Of a DNA stretch of 64,000 nucleotides, positions 53,056-62,291 are shown piece after piece. A program made the translations under genes and the position numbers. This DNA comes from Rhodospirillaceae bacterium. Its GTDB lineage: Bacteria > Pseudomonadota > Alphaproteobacteria > Dongiales > Dongiaceae. Each line of letters opens with the position of its first letter. The stretch's first letter is position 1. The stretch lies in contig SSEL01000009.1 in assembly GCA_008012315.1 (NCBI GenBank), forward strand, positions 277,768-341,767, written 5' to 3'. Under the pieces are notes generated by a model. It was given only the letters and a program-made list of their open reading frames with translations, was not told where the DNA came from and made no database searches.

Positions 53056-55263
53056 TCAAAAGCGAAGATGGGCCGTCAAACTGGCGGAACGCCCCGCTCC
53101 CGGCACGGCACGGGAACCCGCTGATTCGGAATAATAGAGTTCGTTGGTGAGGTTATAGACGTTCAACTGTACGCCCATATTCTCATTCCAGTCATAGCTC
53201 GCCATGGCGTCGAAGCGCCAGAAGGACGGCACCTTGTTGGTGTTATCCGCATTGGTATAAACGCCGCTTTGGAACGTTGCGCCGCCGCCGACGGTCAATC
53301 CTTCGATGACTTGATAGGTCGTCCAAAGCGAGAAGCTGTGCTCCGGCGTGTTCGGCAGTTCGTTACCCAACTGATCTTCGTCAGTGGTTTTGCGGATCTT
53401 GGATTTCAGGAAGGTGTAGTTGGCGAAGACCTGCCAGTCGTCGGTGATCCGCCCGGTGATGCCGGCCGCGACACCCTGAACCCGCTGCTTGCCGTCGAGC
53501 ACCTGCGGACTGGTAGAGAGATCGGGATCTTCCGAGACACGGGCATTGGTCTTGTCGACCCGGAAGACCGAGGCGTTCAAGCCGAGCCGGGCATCGAACA
53601 GATCGATCTTGCCACCGATTTCATAGACGTTGTTCTTTTCCGGATCGAGATCGACTGTCCCGTTGCTCAAGGTGCCGAATTCCGATGACGGATTGGCCGA
53701 GGTGCCGTACATCGCATAGATGCTGGAATTCTCCACCGGATGGATCACCAGGCCACCGCGATAGCTATAGATGTTATCGGTCTGGGTGAGCGTCACGCGC
53801 TCGCCCGTGCCGTGGTTATTGCTATGGAAATCCGTGCGGTACCGGTCCCAGCGGAAGCCGCCTAAAACTTCCACATAGTCGCCGACCTTGACCTGATCGG
53901 AGATATAGAGGGCGATATCGGTCAACTTGGTGTCGTTGGCGGTCTTCGGCGCCTTGGTTGTATCGAAGTTGTCGTTATTGCTGGGATCGGCCAGGTTGGT
54001 ATTGGGCGTCCCATTGATGTTGTGGCGGCCCTGATCGCGGTCTTCGCGGGAGGCTTCAAGACCGGCGACCAGCGAGTGACTGAGGAAACCGGTGTCGAAA
54101 TTCGCCTGCATATTGGTCTGATTGACCAGGCTCCAATAATCGGTCTCGGTTTGGAAACGCCGGCGCTGAACTTCGATGTCGTGAAGCGGTGTCCCCATGG
54201 CTGGCGTGCCAACGACGGAAGCCGGTGATGGGCGGGAGAAACGATCGACGCTGCTATAGCGCAATGTATTGGTCAGTTTGATCTCATCGGTGAGTTCGTG
54301 CTCGATGCGCGCCGTGCCGATATGGGCGGCGACTTTTGTCGTATCGGAATCCTCGACACCGTAAAAATTACTGCGTTTGACCGGCGCCGGCTTGCCCCAC
54401 AGAAAGGGGACGCCGTAATCCGGAATGCTGTCCTCGCCTTGATAAAGATAATCCAGCGTGATGGTTGTCTTCTCGGATGGTGCGATACGGATCGATGGGG
54501 CAACACCCCAGCGGTTGTCCTGTACCACATCGCGATCGGCGACTTCCGAATACTGGCCCATGGCGTTCAGCCGGACCTGGAATTTTTCAGAGAATTCGTG
54601 ATTGACGTCCAAGGTCAACCGGCCGAGCGGATTGGTGCCGCCGGTCAGCGTTGTATCGATGAACGACCCTTCCTTCGCCTGCTTCGTCACCATGTTGATG
54701 GCGCCGCCGGTCGAGCCGCGACCGAACAGGATCGATGACGGGCCCATATAGACCTCGGTCGCTTCCGTATCGAACATGTCGCGCGTATACCAGCCATTGT
54801 CACGCACCCCGTCCCGGAAGATGTCGTTGCGCGCGGAAAAACCGCGGATGTTGATCGCATCGCCCTGGGTGCCACCTTCGCCTGCCTGGAAGGTGATGCC
54901 GGAGACGTTGCGCAGCGAATCCTTCAGCGTCGTGACATTCTGTTCCTTCACGATCTCCTGCGGGATAACCACGATGGTTTGCGGCGTATCCAGCAGGTCG
55001 GTCGGCAATCGATCCAGTTTGGGGCTGGCCGTCTTGTAGTCGGTCGCGTCCTTGTTTTGATCTGCATCGACCTGGACGGATGGCAGATTGATCTGATTGC
55101 TGTTTGTGGCCGGCGCGCTTTGCGCCGCGGCGCCGGTTGCAGCCAGGACGGAGGCGAGGCCACAGGCAACGGGCCCCATGCTGCCACGCATCAGGCCGCG
55201 GATGCCGCCCAGATTTTCGGTTGAAGCGGAAACCCCCTTACCGGTTTTATTCAGTATCCCCAT
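53056..55263 (-). CDS. TonB-dependent siderophore receptor (catecholate, Fiu/PiuA-like)
   Basis: 735 residues. Signal peptide MGPVACGLASVLAATGAAAQSA, plug domain with LDTPQTIVVIPQEIV and INIRGFSARNDIFRDGVRD (typical of Fiu/PiuA-type catecholate receptors), and GPSSILFGRGSTGGAINMVT. A 22-stranded barrel follows, ending in ASLTAHLRF with the required terminal Phe. Energised by TonB-ExbBD encoded nearby. Start MGILNKTGKG at 55263; the frame extends to 55314. Ligand specificity inferred from family only. Confidence 0.93.
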   Translation of the reverse strand: MGILNKTGKGVSASTENLGGIRGLMRGSMGPVACGLASVLAATGAAAQSAPATNSNQINLPSVQVDADQNKDATDYKTASPKLDRLPTDLLDTPQTIVVIPQEIVKEQNVTTLKDSLRNVSGITFQAGEGGTQGDAINIRGFSARNDIFRDGVRDNGWYTRDMFDTEATEVYMGPSSILFGRGSTGGAINMVTKQAKEGSFIDTTLTGGTNPLGRLTLDVNHEFSEKFQVRLNAMGQYSEVADRDVVQDNRWGVAPSIRIAPSEKTTITLDYLYQGEDSIPDYGVPFLWGKPAPVKRSNFYGVEDSDTTKVAAHIGTARIEHELTDEIKLTNTLRYSSVDRFSRPSPASVVGTPAMGTPLHDIEVQRRRFQTETDYWSLVNQTNMQANFDTGFLSHSLVAGLEASREDRDQGRHNINGTPNTNLADPSNNDNFDTTKAPKTANDTKLTDIALYISDQVKVGDYVEVLGGFRWDRYRTDFHSNNHGTGERVTLTQTDNIYSYRGGLVIHPVENSSIYAMYGTSANPSSEFGTLSNGTVDLDPEKNNVYEIGGKIDLFDARLGLNASVFRVDKTNARVSEDPDLSTSPQVLDGKQRVQGVAAGITGRITDDWQVFANYTFLKSKIRKTTDEDQLGNELPNTPEHSFSLWTTYQVIEGLTVGGGATFQSGVYTNADNTNKVPSFWRFDAMASYDWNENMGVQLNVYNLTNELYYSESAGSRAVPGAGRSASLTAHLRF

Positions 55264-55416
55264 TTGCCCTTCTCCAATACACGTGATGAGACGGGCGTCT
55301 TTCCCTGACAGCAAAATCCCTTCCGTGCGCCGACGGCGCGATGATCGGTACCTCCTTATTCAGAGCGGGCTTGGAAAACGGTCACCCCCGTGTGACGTTT
55401 CCCGATGCCGTCACTC

Positions 55417-56625
55417 TCAGTCGATGACGGCTGCAACCGCTCTCTTTTGCTGGTTCGCGGCGTTCTTGCGGTTGCGCTGCTTGAGCAGCCACATGGTGAC
55501 GCCGGTGATGCTGAAGAGCAGCGGCAGCAGGCCGCTGCAGAAAACCAGGATGCGCCAGATCCATCCCAGGCCGGCGCCTTCATGCAAGGGCCGTTGCCAG
55601 GCGAGGATGCTTTCGCCCAGGCTGTAATCGGCCGGGTTGCGGTTGGCGAGAATCTGCCGTGACCAGGGATCGATATAGAGCGTTGCCGGGGGAGCACCAT
55701 CGGCCCGCGCCGGTTGAGCCAGTGTCAGGCGATAGGGCTGGTCCTTCCGCGCCGGCAGGACAATGTTGCGAAGCACGGCCGATGGTTCCTGCTGCCGCGC
55801 CAAAGCGACGACCTGATCGATATCGATGGGCACCTGGCCTGTGATCGGCGCGGCCTTGAGCCGCGCATCCTGGCTGCGCAGATCGCGGGCCGGCAGGACG
55901 CTGCCGATGCCGGCCGTGATGACTTGCGGAAAGGCGAGGTAGACGCCGCTGAAGCTCACCACCATGAAGACAGCCAGCCCCCAGATGCCGACGGCGCCGT
56001 GCAGATCGCGGTTGAACCGCAGGGGGCGGGCACGCCATTTCACGCTGAAGGCCTCGCGCCAACGCCCGTTGCGCGGCCACCAGATGACGATGCCGCTTGC
56101 GCCCAGGGCCAGCATGACGAGGCCGAGCCAGCCGACGACGGTTCGCCCATCGCGGCTGCCGATCAGCAGATTGGCGTGCAGCCGGTGCAAGATCATCATG
56201 AAGCTGCCGCCGGGCTGGCGGATATCCAGTACGCTCAACGTCACCGGGTCGAGCCGGATCTGGCCGCCGCCGCCGGGTCCGCCACCGCTACCGGCACGTG
56301 GTGCCGCCAGGCGAATGATGGCCGGATCGCCCGGTGCCCGGGGCAGGGTGACGGCAACCGCTTTGCTGCCGTTCATCGCGGTATTGGCAACGGCCTCCTC
56401 GGCCGCGGCGATCATGGCGCCGACAGGCTGCATCTCGCCGCTTGTCCGGGCAGGCGGGGTGCCGCCGGCAAGCGCATCGATCTCTTCCTGGAAGACCAGG
56501 ATGCTGCCGGTCAGGCCGATCAGGACAAGCGGCAGGCAAAGGATCAATCCGCTCCACAGGTGGATCTGGCCCAGCAGCCGACGCATGGAAAACCTGGTGG
56601 CGGAAGATGTCGCTCGTTTGCCCAT
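55417..56625 (-). CDS. PepSY-domain membrane protein (iron-uptake associated)
   Basis: 402 residues with four helices. N-terminal LLGQIHLWSGLILCLPLVLI and GSILVFQEEIDAL, the middle LHRLHANLLIGSRDGRTVVGW with ALGASGIVIWWPRNGRWREAF, and the third LHGAVGIWGLAVFMVVSFSGVYLAF, with a C-terminal helix and a basic tail. These are the PepSY-associated TM family, often next to siderophore receptors and suspected of reducing ferric siderophores. The Fur box at 56838 is 213 bases upstream of its start. Confidence 0.9.
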   Translation of the reverse strand: MGKRATSSATRFSMRRLLGQIHLWSGLILCLPLVLIGLTGSILVFQEEIDALAGGTPPARTSGEMQPVGAMIAAAEEAVANTAMNGSKAVAVTLPRAPGDPAIIRLAAPRAGSGGGPGGGGQIRLDPVTLSVLDIRQPGGSFMMILHRLHANLLIGSRDGRTVVGWLGLVMLALGASGIVIWWPRNGRWREAFSVKWRARPLRFNRDLHGAVGIWGLAVFMVVSFSGVYLAFPQVITAGIGSVLPARDLRSQDARLKAAPITGQVPIDIDQVVALARQQEPSAVLRNIVLPARKDQPYRLTLAQPARADGAPPATLYIDPWSRQILANRNPADYSLGESILAWQRPLHEGAGLGWIWRILVFCSGLLPLLFSITGVTMWLLKQRNRKNAANQQKRAVAAVID

Positions 56626-56727
56626 GACTGCAATCCGTTACGAGAAAACCGATCCGGCTGAGGCCGGATAACCGTGTCCCGATCGAGCGATAGCTGAAGG
56701 CGTGAGCGCACCTCTCGTCGCGACAAC

Positions 56728-56801
56728 TTGGCCGACGGTGCCCAGGCTGGCCGCAGTGCCGAGGTTGACCGGCGGTGTCAGATTTGACCGCGGTGCCCAG
56801 G
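56728..56801. repeat. Four degenerate 18-19-base tandem units
   Basis: Units TTGGCCGACGGTGCCCAGG, CTGGCCGCAGTGCCGAGG, TTGACCGGCGGTGTCAGA and TTTGACCGCGGTGCCCAGG follow one another at about 56728-56801. They are non-coding, in the 462-base gap between the PepSY gene and exbB. Apart from the Fur box and possible promoters, nothing else is visible in that gap. Confidence 0.7.
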
Positions 56802-56837
56802 CGAAGCCGGCAATCGCGACGTGTGTTTAGCGTTAAT

Positions 56838-56856
56838 GAGAATGATTATCAATTTC
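56838..56856. promoter_or_regulatory. Fur box between the PepSY and exbB genes
   Basis: GAGAATGATTATCAATTTC matches the 19-base Fur consensus GATAATGATAATCATTATC at 15 of 19 positions. Flanking TTAATGA and TCATTAA extend the inverted symmetry. Located 213 bases before the PepSY start on the minus strand and 232 bases before exbB on the plus strand, so it could repress both directions when iron is plentiful. Confidence 0.85.
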
Positions 56857-57087
56857 ATTAATGTAAAGTTTCTGTAAAGACTGCCTTCCTGGGCAGGATG
56901 ATTCTTTGAGATTGCGAATTGTTCGCATTTGCGATATCCAACCCGGGAAACCCGGTCGGTTGGGCCTGCTGGGCCGCCGATCGGCGAGATCGCTTGGGGA
57001 ATCGGCAGAGGGCAATCCGGCGGCTTCCATCCGGCCGTCAAAGCGCCGGTGATCGCCGGAACCCGATCAAGGAAGAAAGCAGTCACG

Positions 57088-58161
57088 ATGATGAAAGCGG
57101 CGAAGATTTCGGTTGTCTTATTGGCGTCGGTCCTGTTCATGCCGGCCATCGGCTGGGCCCAGGATCAGTCGCCGCGGCAAGCGCCGGCGCCGGCGGCGAC
57201 AAGCGAAATGGCCACTCCTTCTGCCGCCGCACCGTCTTCCGATGCGCCATCTGCCAGCGAAGCGGCGACTCCTGAGCAATCGGCGCAGAACGGCGCGCAG
57301 TCCCAGCCATCGACATCAACGGATCCGTCGGCGCCGGATGCATCAGCGCCGCAAGCTGGCGATGCACAGGCCGGCGATGCGCAAGCCAATGATGCGGGGA
57401 CCGGCGATGCAGGGACCGGCGATGCCGAAGCTGCTACGGAGGCGGCGGGCGACGCGGCGCTGGCGACCGCATTGCTGCCCCATGACCTGTCACCCTGGGG
57501 CATGTTCATGAATGCCGATATGGTCGTGAAAGCGGTGATGCTCGGTCTTGCTTTTGCCTCGGTCATCACCTGGACGGTCCTCCTGGCCAAGGCGATCGAG
57601 CTCTGGATCACGCGCGGCCGCACGCTCGCGGCGCTGGCGCGATTGTCCGAAGCACGCTCCCTCAGCGCGGCGGCTGAGGAACTAGGCGGCCTGCGCGGGC
57701 CCGGCGTCATGCTCTTCAATGCCGTCCAGGCCGAATTCCGCCTGGCGGCCGAAGCTTCGCCGGATGGGTTGAAGGAACGCGTCGCGTCCCGGTTGGAAAG
57801 GGGCGAGGCCGCGACCGCCCGGCTGATGGCGCGCGGCACCGGCATCCTCGCGACCATCGGCTCGACTGCGCCCTTCGTCGGCTTGTTCGGCACGGTCTGG
57901 GGCATCATGAACAGCTTCATCGGCATCTCGAAGGCGCAGACCACCAATCTCGCCGTTGTGGCACCCGGCATCGCCGAAGCGCTGCTGGCGACAGCGATCG
58001 GTCTGGTTGCCGCAATTCCCGCCGTCGTCATCTATAACCTCTTCGCCCGGGCCATCACCGCCAATCGGGCCTCGGTGGCGGATACCTCCGCCGCCATCCT
58101 GCGTCTGGTGTCGCGGGAGCTGGATCGCAATGCAGCACCTTACGCCAAGGCGGCGGAGTGA
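57088..58161 (+). CDS. exbB: ExbB, TonB energiser, with long periplasmic extension
   Basis: 357 residues. A Sec signal (MMKAAKISVVLLASVLFMPA, cleavage near GWAQ) leads into a ~110-residue Ala/Asp/Ser-rich low-complexity region with repeats GDAQA and GTGDA. The MotA/ExbB channel then has three helices: VMLGLAFASVITWTVLLA, GILATIGSTAPFVGLFGTVW and ALLATAIGLVAAIPAVVIYN. ATG 57088 rather than the far-upstream 56929 starts the signal peptide. Pairs with ExbD and TonB to energise the nearby receptor. Confidence 0.94.
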   Translation: MMKAAKISVVLLASVLFMPAIGWAQDQSPRQAPAPAATSEMATPSAAAPSSDAPSASEAATPEQSAQNGAQSQPSTSTDPSAPDASAPQAGDAQAGDAQANDAGTGDAGTGDAEAATEAAGDAALATALLPHDLSPWGMFMNADMVVKAVMLGLAFASVITWTVLLAKAIELWITRGRTLAALARLSEARSLSAAAEELGGLRGPGVMLFNAVQAEFRLAAEASPDGLKERVASRLERGEAATARLMARGTGILATIGSTAPFVGLFGTVWGIMNSFIGISKAQTTNLAVVAPGIAEALLATAIGLVAAIPAVVIYNLFARAITANRASVADTSAAILRLVSRELDRNAAPYAKAAE

Positions 58162-58164
58162 AGC

Positions 58165-58587
58165 ATGGGTGTCCGTCTCGATCATGGTGAAGGCGATCTC
58201 GCGGAAACCAGCGATATCAACGTCACGCCTTTCATCGACGTCATTCTGGTTCTGCTGATCATCTTCATGGTCGCCGCACCGCTGGCCACGGTGGATGTGC
58301 CGGTGGATTTGCCGGGTGCGTCGGCGAAGCCGCAGCCACGCCCGAGCAAGCCGCTCTTCCTCAGCGTCAAAGCGGATCTCTCCCTGGTGCTCGGCAACGA
58401 TCCGGTGCAGCGCGACAAGCTCGCCTCGGTGCTTGATGGTGCGACCAGGGGCGACAAGGACCAGCGTATCTTCCTGCGCGCCGACAAGACGGTCAGCTAT
58501 GGCGACTTGATGTCGGTGATGAATGCCCTGCGCGATGCCGGTTATCTCAAAGTGGCCCTGGTCGGCCTCGAGAAGACGGCGCAATGA
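58165..58587 (+). CDS. exbD: ExbD biopolymer transport protein
   Basis: 140 residues; one helix, with the proton-relay Asp in NVTPFIDVILVLLIIFMVAA (Asp at residue 25 or so). The periplasmic part ends YGDLMSVMNALRDAGYLKVALVG. It is 3 bases after exbB and overlaps tonB by four bases, so one operon. Confidence 0.96.
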   Translation: MGVRLDHGEGDLAETSDINVTPFIDVILVLLIIFMVAAPLATVDVPVDLPGASAKPQPRPSKPLFLSVKADLSLVLGNDPVQRDKLASVLDGATRGDKDQRIFLRADKTVSYGDLMSVMNALRDAGYLKVALVGLEKTAQ

Positions 58588-59462
58588 CCGGAGGCAAGAC
58601 GGCGGCTGCAACCATGGGGCCGGAGGGCCAGGGCCTAGGGCAGGGACACGGCACGGGCAAAGAGGTCCTGCGCTGGGGCGTCTGCCTGATCGCGGTGCTC
58701 GTCGTCCATGCCGCCGGCGCGGCAACGATGCTCGATTGGAGCAAGCCGGCGCCGCCGGTCGAATTGCCGCCGCCCGCCGTCATGATCGATCTCGGCGAAG
58801 CACAGCCGGCGCCACCGCCACCGCCTCCGCCGCAACAGGCCGCGATCGAGCCGCCGCGACCGACGCCGGCCATCGAACCGCCGACACCGCCGCAGCCGGA
58901 GACCCCGAAGGTCGAGGTTCCCAAGGTGGAATCCGAGGTGGCACTGGACCAGGTAAAGCCGAAGCCGCCTGAGGTACAGAAGAAAAAGAAGAAGAAAAAA
59001 GAAAAGCCGAAGCCGGCCGAGACCCCGCCGCCGCCGGTCCCGGCCAAGCCGGTCGAGGATGTCAAGGAAACCGCACAGGTCCCGGTCAAGCCGACGCAGC
59101 AGGCGCAGGCTCAGAGCGATGCCGCCGAGGCCGCCAGGAAGCAGGCTGAAATGGCCAGCCTGGCAGCGGCGATGGCGGCGAAGAAAAACTGGGAATCGCA
59201 GGTGGCAGCACATCTCATCAAGTTCAAGCGCAGCACCCGCATGCGCCAGCATCGGCCGATGACGACTTATATCGATGTCGCCATCGATCGGCAGGGACAG
59301 ATCCTCAGCCGCACGGTCTCGCAGAGTTCGGGCGATGACAGGCTGGATGATGCGGCTTTGTCCCTCGTGGACCGTGCCAATCCCTTGCCCGCACCGCCGC
59401 CCGCATACGAAGAGTCGCGGCTGCATGCGATCAAGCTGCCGATCGTCTTCATGCCAAAATAG
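58584..59462 (+). CDS. tonB: TonB energy-transducing protein
   Basis: 292 residues. N-terminal helix VCLIAVLVVHAAGAATMLDW, then a Pro-rich spacer (PPPPPPQQAAIEPPRPTPAI), a Lys-rich block (eight consecutive Lys/Glu residues), another Pro region and the C-terminal TonB domain (TYIDVAIDRQGQILSRTV, SSGDDRLDDAALSLV, LPIVFMP). ATG 58584 overlaps exbD; the in-frame ATG 58614 is a possible later start. Third gene of the iron-regulated exbB-exbD-tonB unit. Confidence 0.95.
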   Translation: MTGGKTAAATMGPEGQGLGQGHGTGKEVLRWGVCLIAVLVVHAAGAATMLDWSKPAPPVELPPPAVMIDLGEAQPAPPPPPPPQQAAIEPPRPTPAIEPPTPPQPETPKVEVPKVESEVALDQVKPKPPEVQKKKKKKKEKPKPAETPPPPVPAKPVEDVKETAQVPVKPTQQAQAQSDAAEAARKQAEMASLAAAMAAKKNWESQVAAHLIKFKRSTRMRQHRPMTTYIDVAIDRQGQILSRTVSQSSGDDRLDDAALSLVDRANPLPAPPPAYEESRLHAIKLPIVFMPK

Positions 59463-59489
59463 CTGCGGATCGGCGTACCGATCGGGACG

Positions 59490-59912
59490 TCAATCCGCGG
59501 CCGGCTTCTGACGCCGCAATTGCTTGATGGACGATTGGCGGGCTTTGCTCTCCAGACGGCGCTGCTTGGCGGCCTTGCTGGGCTTGGTGGCCCGGCGCGG
59601 TGTCGGCGGCACGGCAGCGGCACGGATCAGCTCGCTCAAGCGCTCGATGGCATCCTGTCGGTTGCGTTCCTGGGTGCGGAAGCGCTGCGCCGTGATGACC
59701 AGGATGCCCTCCTGGGTCAGCCGCCGTCCGGCCAGCCGCATCAACCGTGCCCGGACATCCTCGCGCAAAGCGGGCGACTGGCGGACATCGAAGCGCAATT
59801 GGACAGCCGTCGACAGCTTATTGACGTTCTGGCCGCCGGGTCCCGAGGCTCGGATGAAACGCGTCTCGATTTCCGCCTCATCGAGGGCGATGCTGTTGGT
59901 GATGCGGATCAT
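59490..59912 (-). CDS. arfB: Alternative ribosome-rescue factor ArfB (peptidyl-tRNA hydrolase)
   Basis: 140 residues with the release-factor GGQ loop at 26-28 (RASGPGGQNVNKLSTAVQLR) and a basic C-terminal tail (RRATKPSKAAKQRRLESKAR) needed to sit in the mRNA channel of stalled ribosomes. Lacks the codon-recognition domain of RF1/RF2. Start MIRITNS at 59912 is preferred over ATG 59921. Convergent with tonB; 27 bases between stops. Confidence 0.93.
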   Translation of the reverse strand: MIRITNSIALDEAEIETRFIRASGPGGQNVNKLSTAVQLRFDVRQSPALREDVRARLMRLAGRRLTQEGILVITAQRFRTQERNRQDAIERLSELIRAAAVPPTPRRATKPSKAAKQRRLESKARQSSIKQLRRQKPAAD

Positions 59913-60053
59913 GGCGCGCAATCTAACGAAATAACCTTGGCCCGAATATAGTGACCTACCTTTCCCGTTTTAAGGGAAAAATACGATCATGCTGACAACT
60001 GCATAGGATTGCTAGCCGGTCACGGCGTCGAACTTTCCGCTTGCCAAGGCATT

Positions 60054-60087
60054 CACTATCTCTATTAATTTGATAGAGTATATAGTG
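60054..60087. promoter_or_regulatory. Palindromic site in front of the LysR gene
   Basis: CACTAT at 60054-60059 and ATAGTG at 60082-60087 form the outer arms; CTCTAT (60060-60065) and ATAGAG (60073-60078) form inner arms. It lies 14 bases before the start codon at 60101 in an AT-rich patch. Probable autoregulatory LysR site or overlapping promoter. Confidence 0.55.
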
Positions 60088-60100
60088 ATTGGAGGGGACG

Positions 60101-61066
60101 ATGACCGGACCGCTGCGCAGATTGCCGTCCTTGAATGCCTTGCGCGCCTTCTGGGCTTCGGCCCGCCATGGCAGCTTTGCTGCGGCGGCGGGCGAGCTGC
60201 ATGTCACGGCTTCCGCCGTCAGCCTGCAGGTGCGCCAGCTCGAAGATGAACTGGGCGTGAAGCTGTTCCAGCGTACGCCGAAAGGGCTGCTTCTCAGTCC
60301 GCAGGGCGCCGAAATCCTGCCGGGCGTCAGCGAGGCGTTTTCGCAATTACAGGTGACACTGCTGAAAGGCGGCTGGGCGGAAGACACGCGGACGCTGAGC
60401 GTTTCCGTGGCGCCGTCCTTCGCGACGAAATGGTTGCTGCCGCGTCTCGACCGGTTTGTCGGCCAGCATCCGGAGATCGATGTCCGCGTCCTCGCCACGG
60501 TGGAATTGACCGATTTCACTGCCGAGCCGATCGATCTCGCGATCCGCTACGGGCATGGTCACTATCCCGGCCTGCAGGCGGATCTGCTAATGCGTGAAAG
60601 CGTCTTTCCGGTCTGCAGTCCGAAACTGCTGGAAGGCCGGGACTTGGCGGATCTGCCCGCCTTGTTGCGTACCGCCGCTTTGTTGCACGATGACAGCCCT
60701 GACCAGGATCCAACCTGCCCCGACTGGAAGAGCTGGCTGAAAGCCTCCGGCATCGGCAAGGTCGACTGGCAACGCGGGCCGCGTTTCAATCAATCCAACT
60801 TTGTCCTGGAAGCGGCGGCTAACGGTCTCGGCGTCGCTTTGGCCAAGGCGTCACTGGTGCAATACGACATCGCCGACGGCCGCCTGGTCCGGCTGGGCGA
60901 CACCGCGACGCCGATCGAACTCGCCTATTTTCTGATCTATCCGCCGGACCGCGCCGCCAATCCGACGACGACGATCTTCCGCGACTGGCTCAGGGCGGAA
61001 ATCGCCCTCGGCGAAACGGCCGCCACCGGCCGGATAAAACAAGGTCGCAAGAGCAATGCCGCTTGA
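60101..61066 (+). CDS. LysR-family transcriptional regulator, GcvA-like
   Basis: 321 residues. LSSL-type start (MTGPLRRLPSLNALRAFWA), HTH at residues 20-45 (GELHVTASAVSLQVRQLEDE), and the GcvA-like LGVKLFQRTPKGLLLSPQG. The effector domain reads SVAPSFATKWLLPRLDRF and DLAIRYGHGHYPGL, typical of the GcvA/AmpR group. GGAGGGG precedes ATG 60101. Same direction as the aminotransferase 42 bases downstream. Confidence 0.92.
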   Translation: MTGPLRRLPSLNALRAFWASARHGSFAAAAGELHVTASAVSLQVRQLEDELGVKLFQRTPKGLLLSPQGAEILPGVSEAFSQLQVTLLKGGWAEDTRTLSVSVAPSFATKWLLPRLDRFVGQHPEIDVRVLATVELTDFTAEPIDLAIRYGHGHYPGLQADLLMRESVFPVCSPKLLEGRDLADLPALLRTAALLHDDSPDQDPTCPDWKSWLKASGIGKVDWQRGPRFNQSNFVLEAAANGLGVALAKASLVQYDIADGRLVRLGDTATPIELAYFLIYPPDRAANPTTTIFRDWLRAEIALGETAATGRIKQGRKSNAA

Positions 61067-61108
61067 CCTGGCCGTGCCGCTGGCAATGATCGCCTGAAAC
61101 GTCGTTCA

Positions 61109-62287
61109 GTGAGTGATGAGATGCGCAGCGCCAACCCCGTCTATGCCGGCCTCGGCACCACCGTTTTCGAAACCATGTCGCGTCTGGCGCGGCAGCATCA
61201 GGCGGTCAATCTAGGCCAGGGTTTTCCCGATGATCGCGGCCCGGCGGCGGTGCTGGAACGCGCCGCCGGCGCTTTGCTGGAGGGGTCGAATCAATATCCG
61301 CCGATGCTCGGCCTGCCGGAACTGCGCCAGGCCGTGGCGGCCCATGCCCAACGCTTCCATGGCGTCGCCGTCGATTGGGAAAGCGAGACCATGGTGACCT
61401 CGGGCGCGACCGAAGCCCTGGCCGCAGCCATCTTCAGCCTGGTCGAACCGGGCGATGAGGTCGTCCTGATCGAGCCGTTTTATGACGCCTATCTGCCGCT
61501 GGTGCTGCGTGCCGGGGCGACGCCGCGCTTTGTTTCCTTGACCCCGCCGCATTGGCGGCTGGAGCGTGCCGATCTGGTGGCTGCCGTCTCGCCGCGGACC
61601 AAGGCGATCATCGTCAACAATCCGATGAATCCGACCGGCCGTGTCTTCGATGCCGATGAAATGGCGCTGATTGCCGAGATCGCCGACGGCGCCGATGCGT
61701 TTGTCATCGCCGATGAGGTCTATGAGCATATCATCTTCGATGACGCCCGCCATCTCAGCCTGCTGGCGCAACCCGGTCTGCGCGACCGGGTGGTCAAGCT
61801 CGGCTCCGCCGGCAAGACCTTTTCCCTGACCGGCTGGAAGGTCGGCTATGTCACTGCCGCGCCGCAGGTGCTGAACGTGATCGCCAAGGCGCACCAGTTC
61901 CTGACCTTCACCACGCCGCCCAATCTGCAGGTGGCCGTGGCTTACGGACTGACCCAATCCGACGACTATTTTCGCGACCTTGCGGCGGACATGCAACGCC
62001 GCCGCGATCGCTTCGTCGCCGGGTTGCAGCGTCTCGGTCTCGATGCCCTGCTCTGCCAGGGTACCTATTTCGCCAATATCGATATTGCCAAATTGGGGCC
62101 GGCGAAACTGGGGCAGCCGGACGATGTTGCTTTTTGCCGCGACCTCGTTGAGTGCCATGGAGTCGCCGCCATTCCGGTTTCGGCCTTCTACAGCGCCCGC
62201 CCGGTGCGTTCCGTCATTCGCTTCTGCTTCGCCAAGCAGGACCGGGTGCTCGATGCCGCGTTGGAGCGGCTTGCCGGATTGGCATAA
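61109..62287 (+). CDS. Class I/II PLP-dependent aminotransferase (YbdL / kynurenine-aminotransferase-like)
   Basis: 392 residues, fold type I. N-terminal VNLGQGFPDD and VTSGATEALAAAIFSLVEPGDEV; IVNNPMNPTGRVF; the Asp/Tyr pair VIADEVYEHIIFD; and the PLP lysine block SAGKTFSLTGWKVGYVTAAP. Substrate probably an aromatic or sulfur amino acid (methionine or kynurenine), as in YbdL and KAT relatives. GTG 61109 is used; ATG 61121 is a close alternative. Confidence 0.92.
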   Translation: MSDEMRSANPVYAGLGTTVFETMSRLARQHQAVNLGQGFPDDRGPAAVLERAAGALLEGSNQYPPMLGLPELRQAVAAHAQRFHGVAVDWESETMVTSGATEALAAAIFSLVEPGDEVVLIEPFYDAYLPLVLRAGATPRFVSLTPPHWRLERADLVAAVSPRTKAIIVNNPMNPTGRVFDADEMALIAEIADGADAFVIADEVYEHIIFDDARHLSLLAQPGLRDRVVKLGSAGKTFSLTGWKVGYVTAAPQVLNVIAKAHQFLTFTTPPNLQVAVAYGLTQSDDYFRDLAADMQRRRDRFVAGLQRLGLDALLCQGTYFANIDIAKLGPAKLGQPDDVAFCRDLVECHGVAAIPVSAFYSARPVRSVIRFCFAKQDRVLDAALERLAGLA

Positions 62288-62291
62288 AAAT

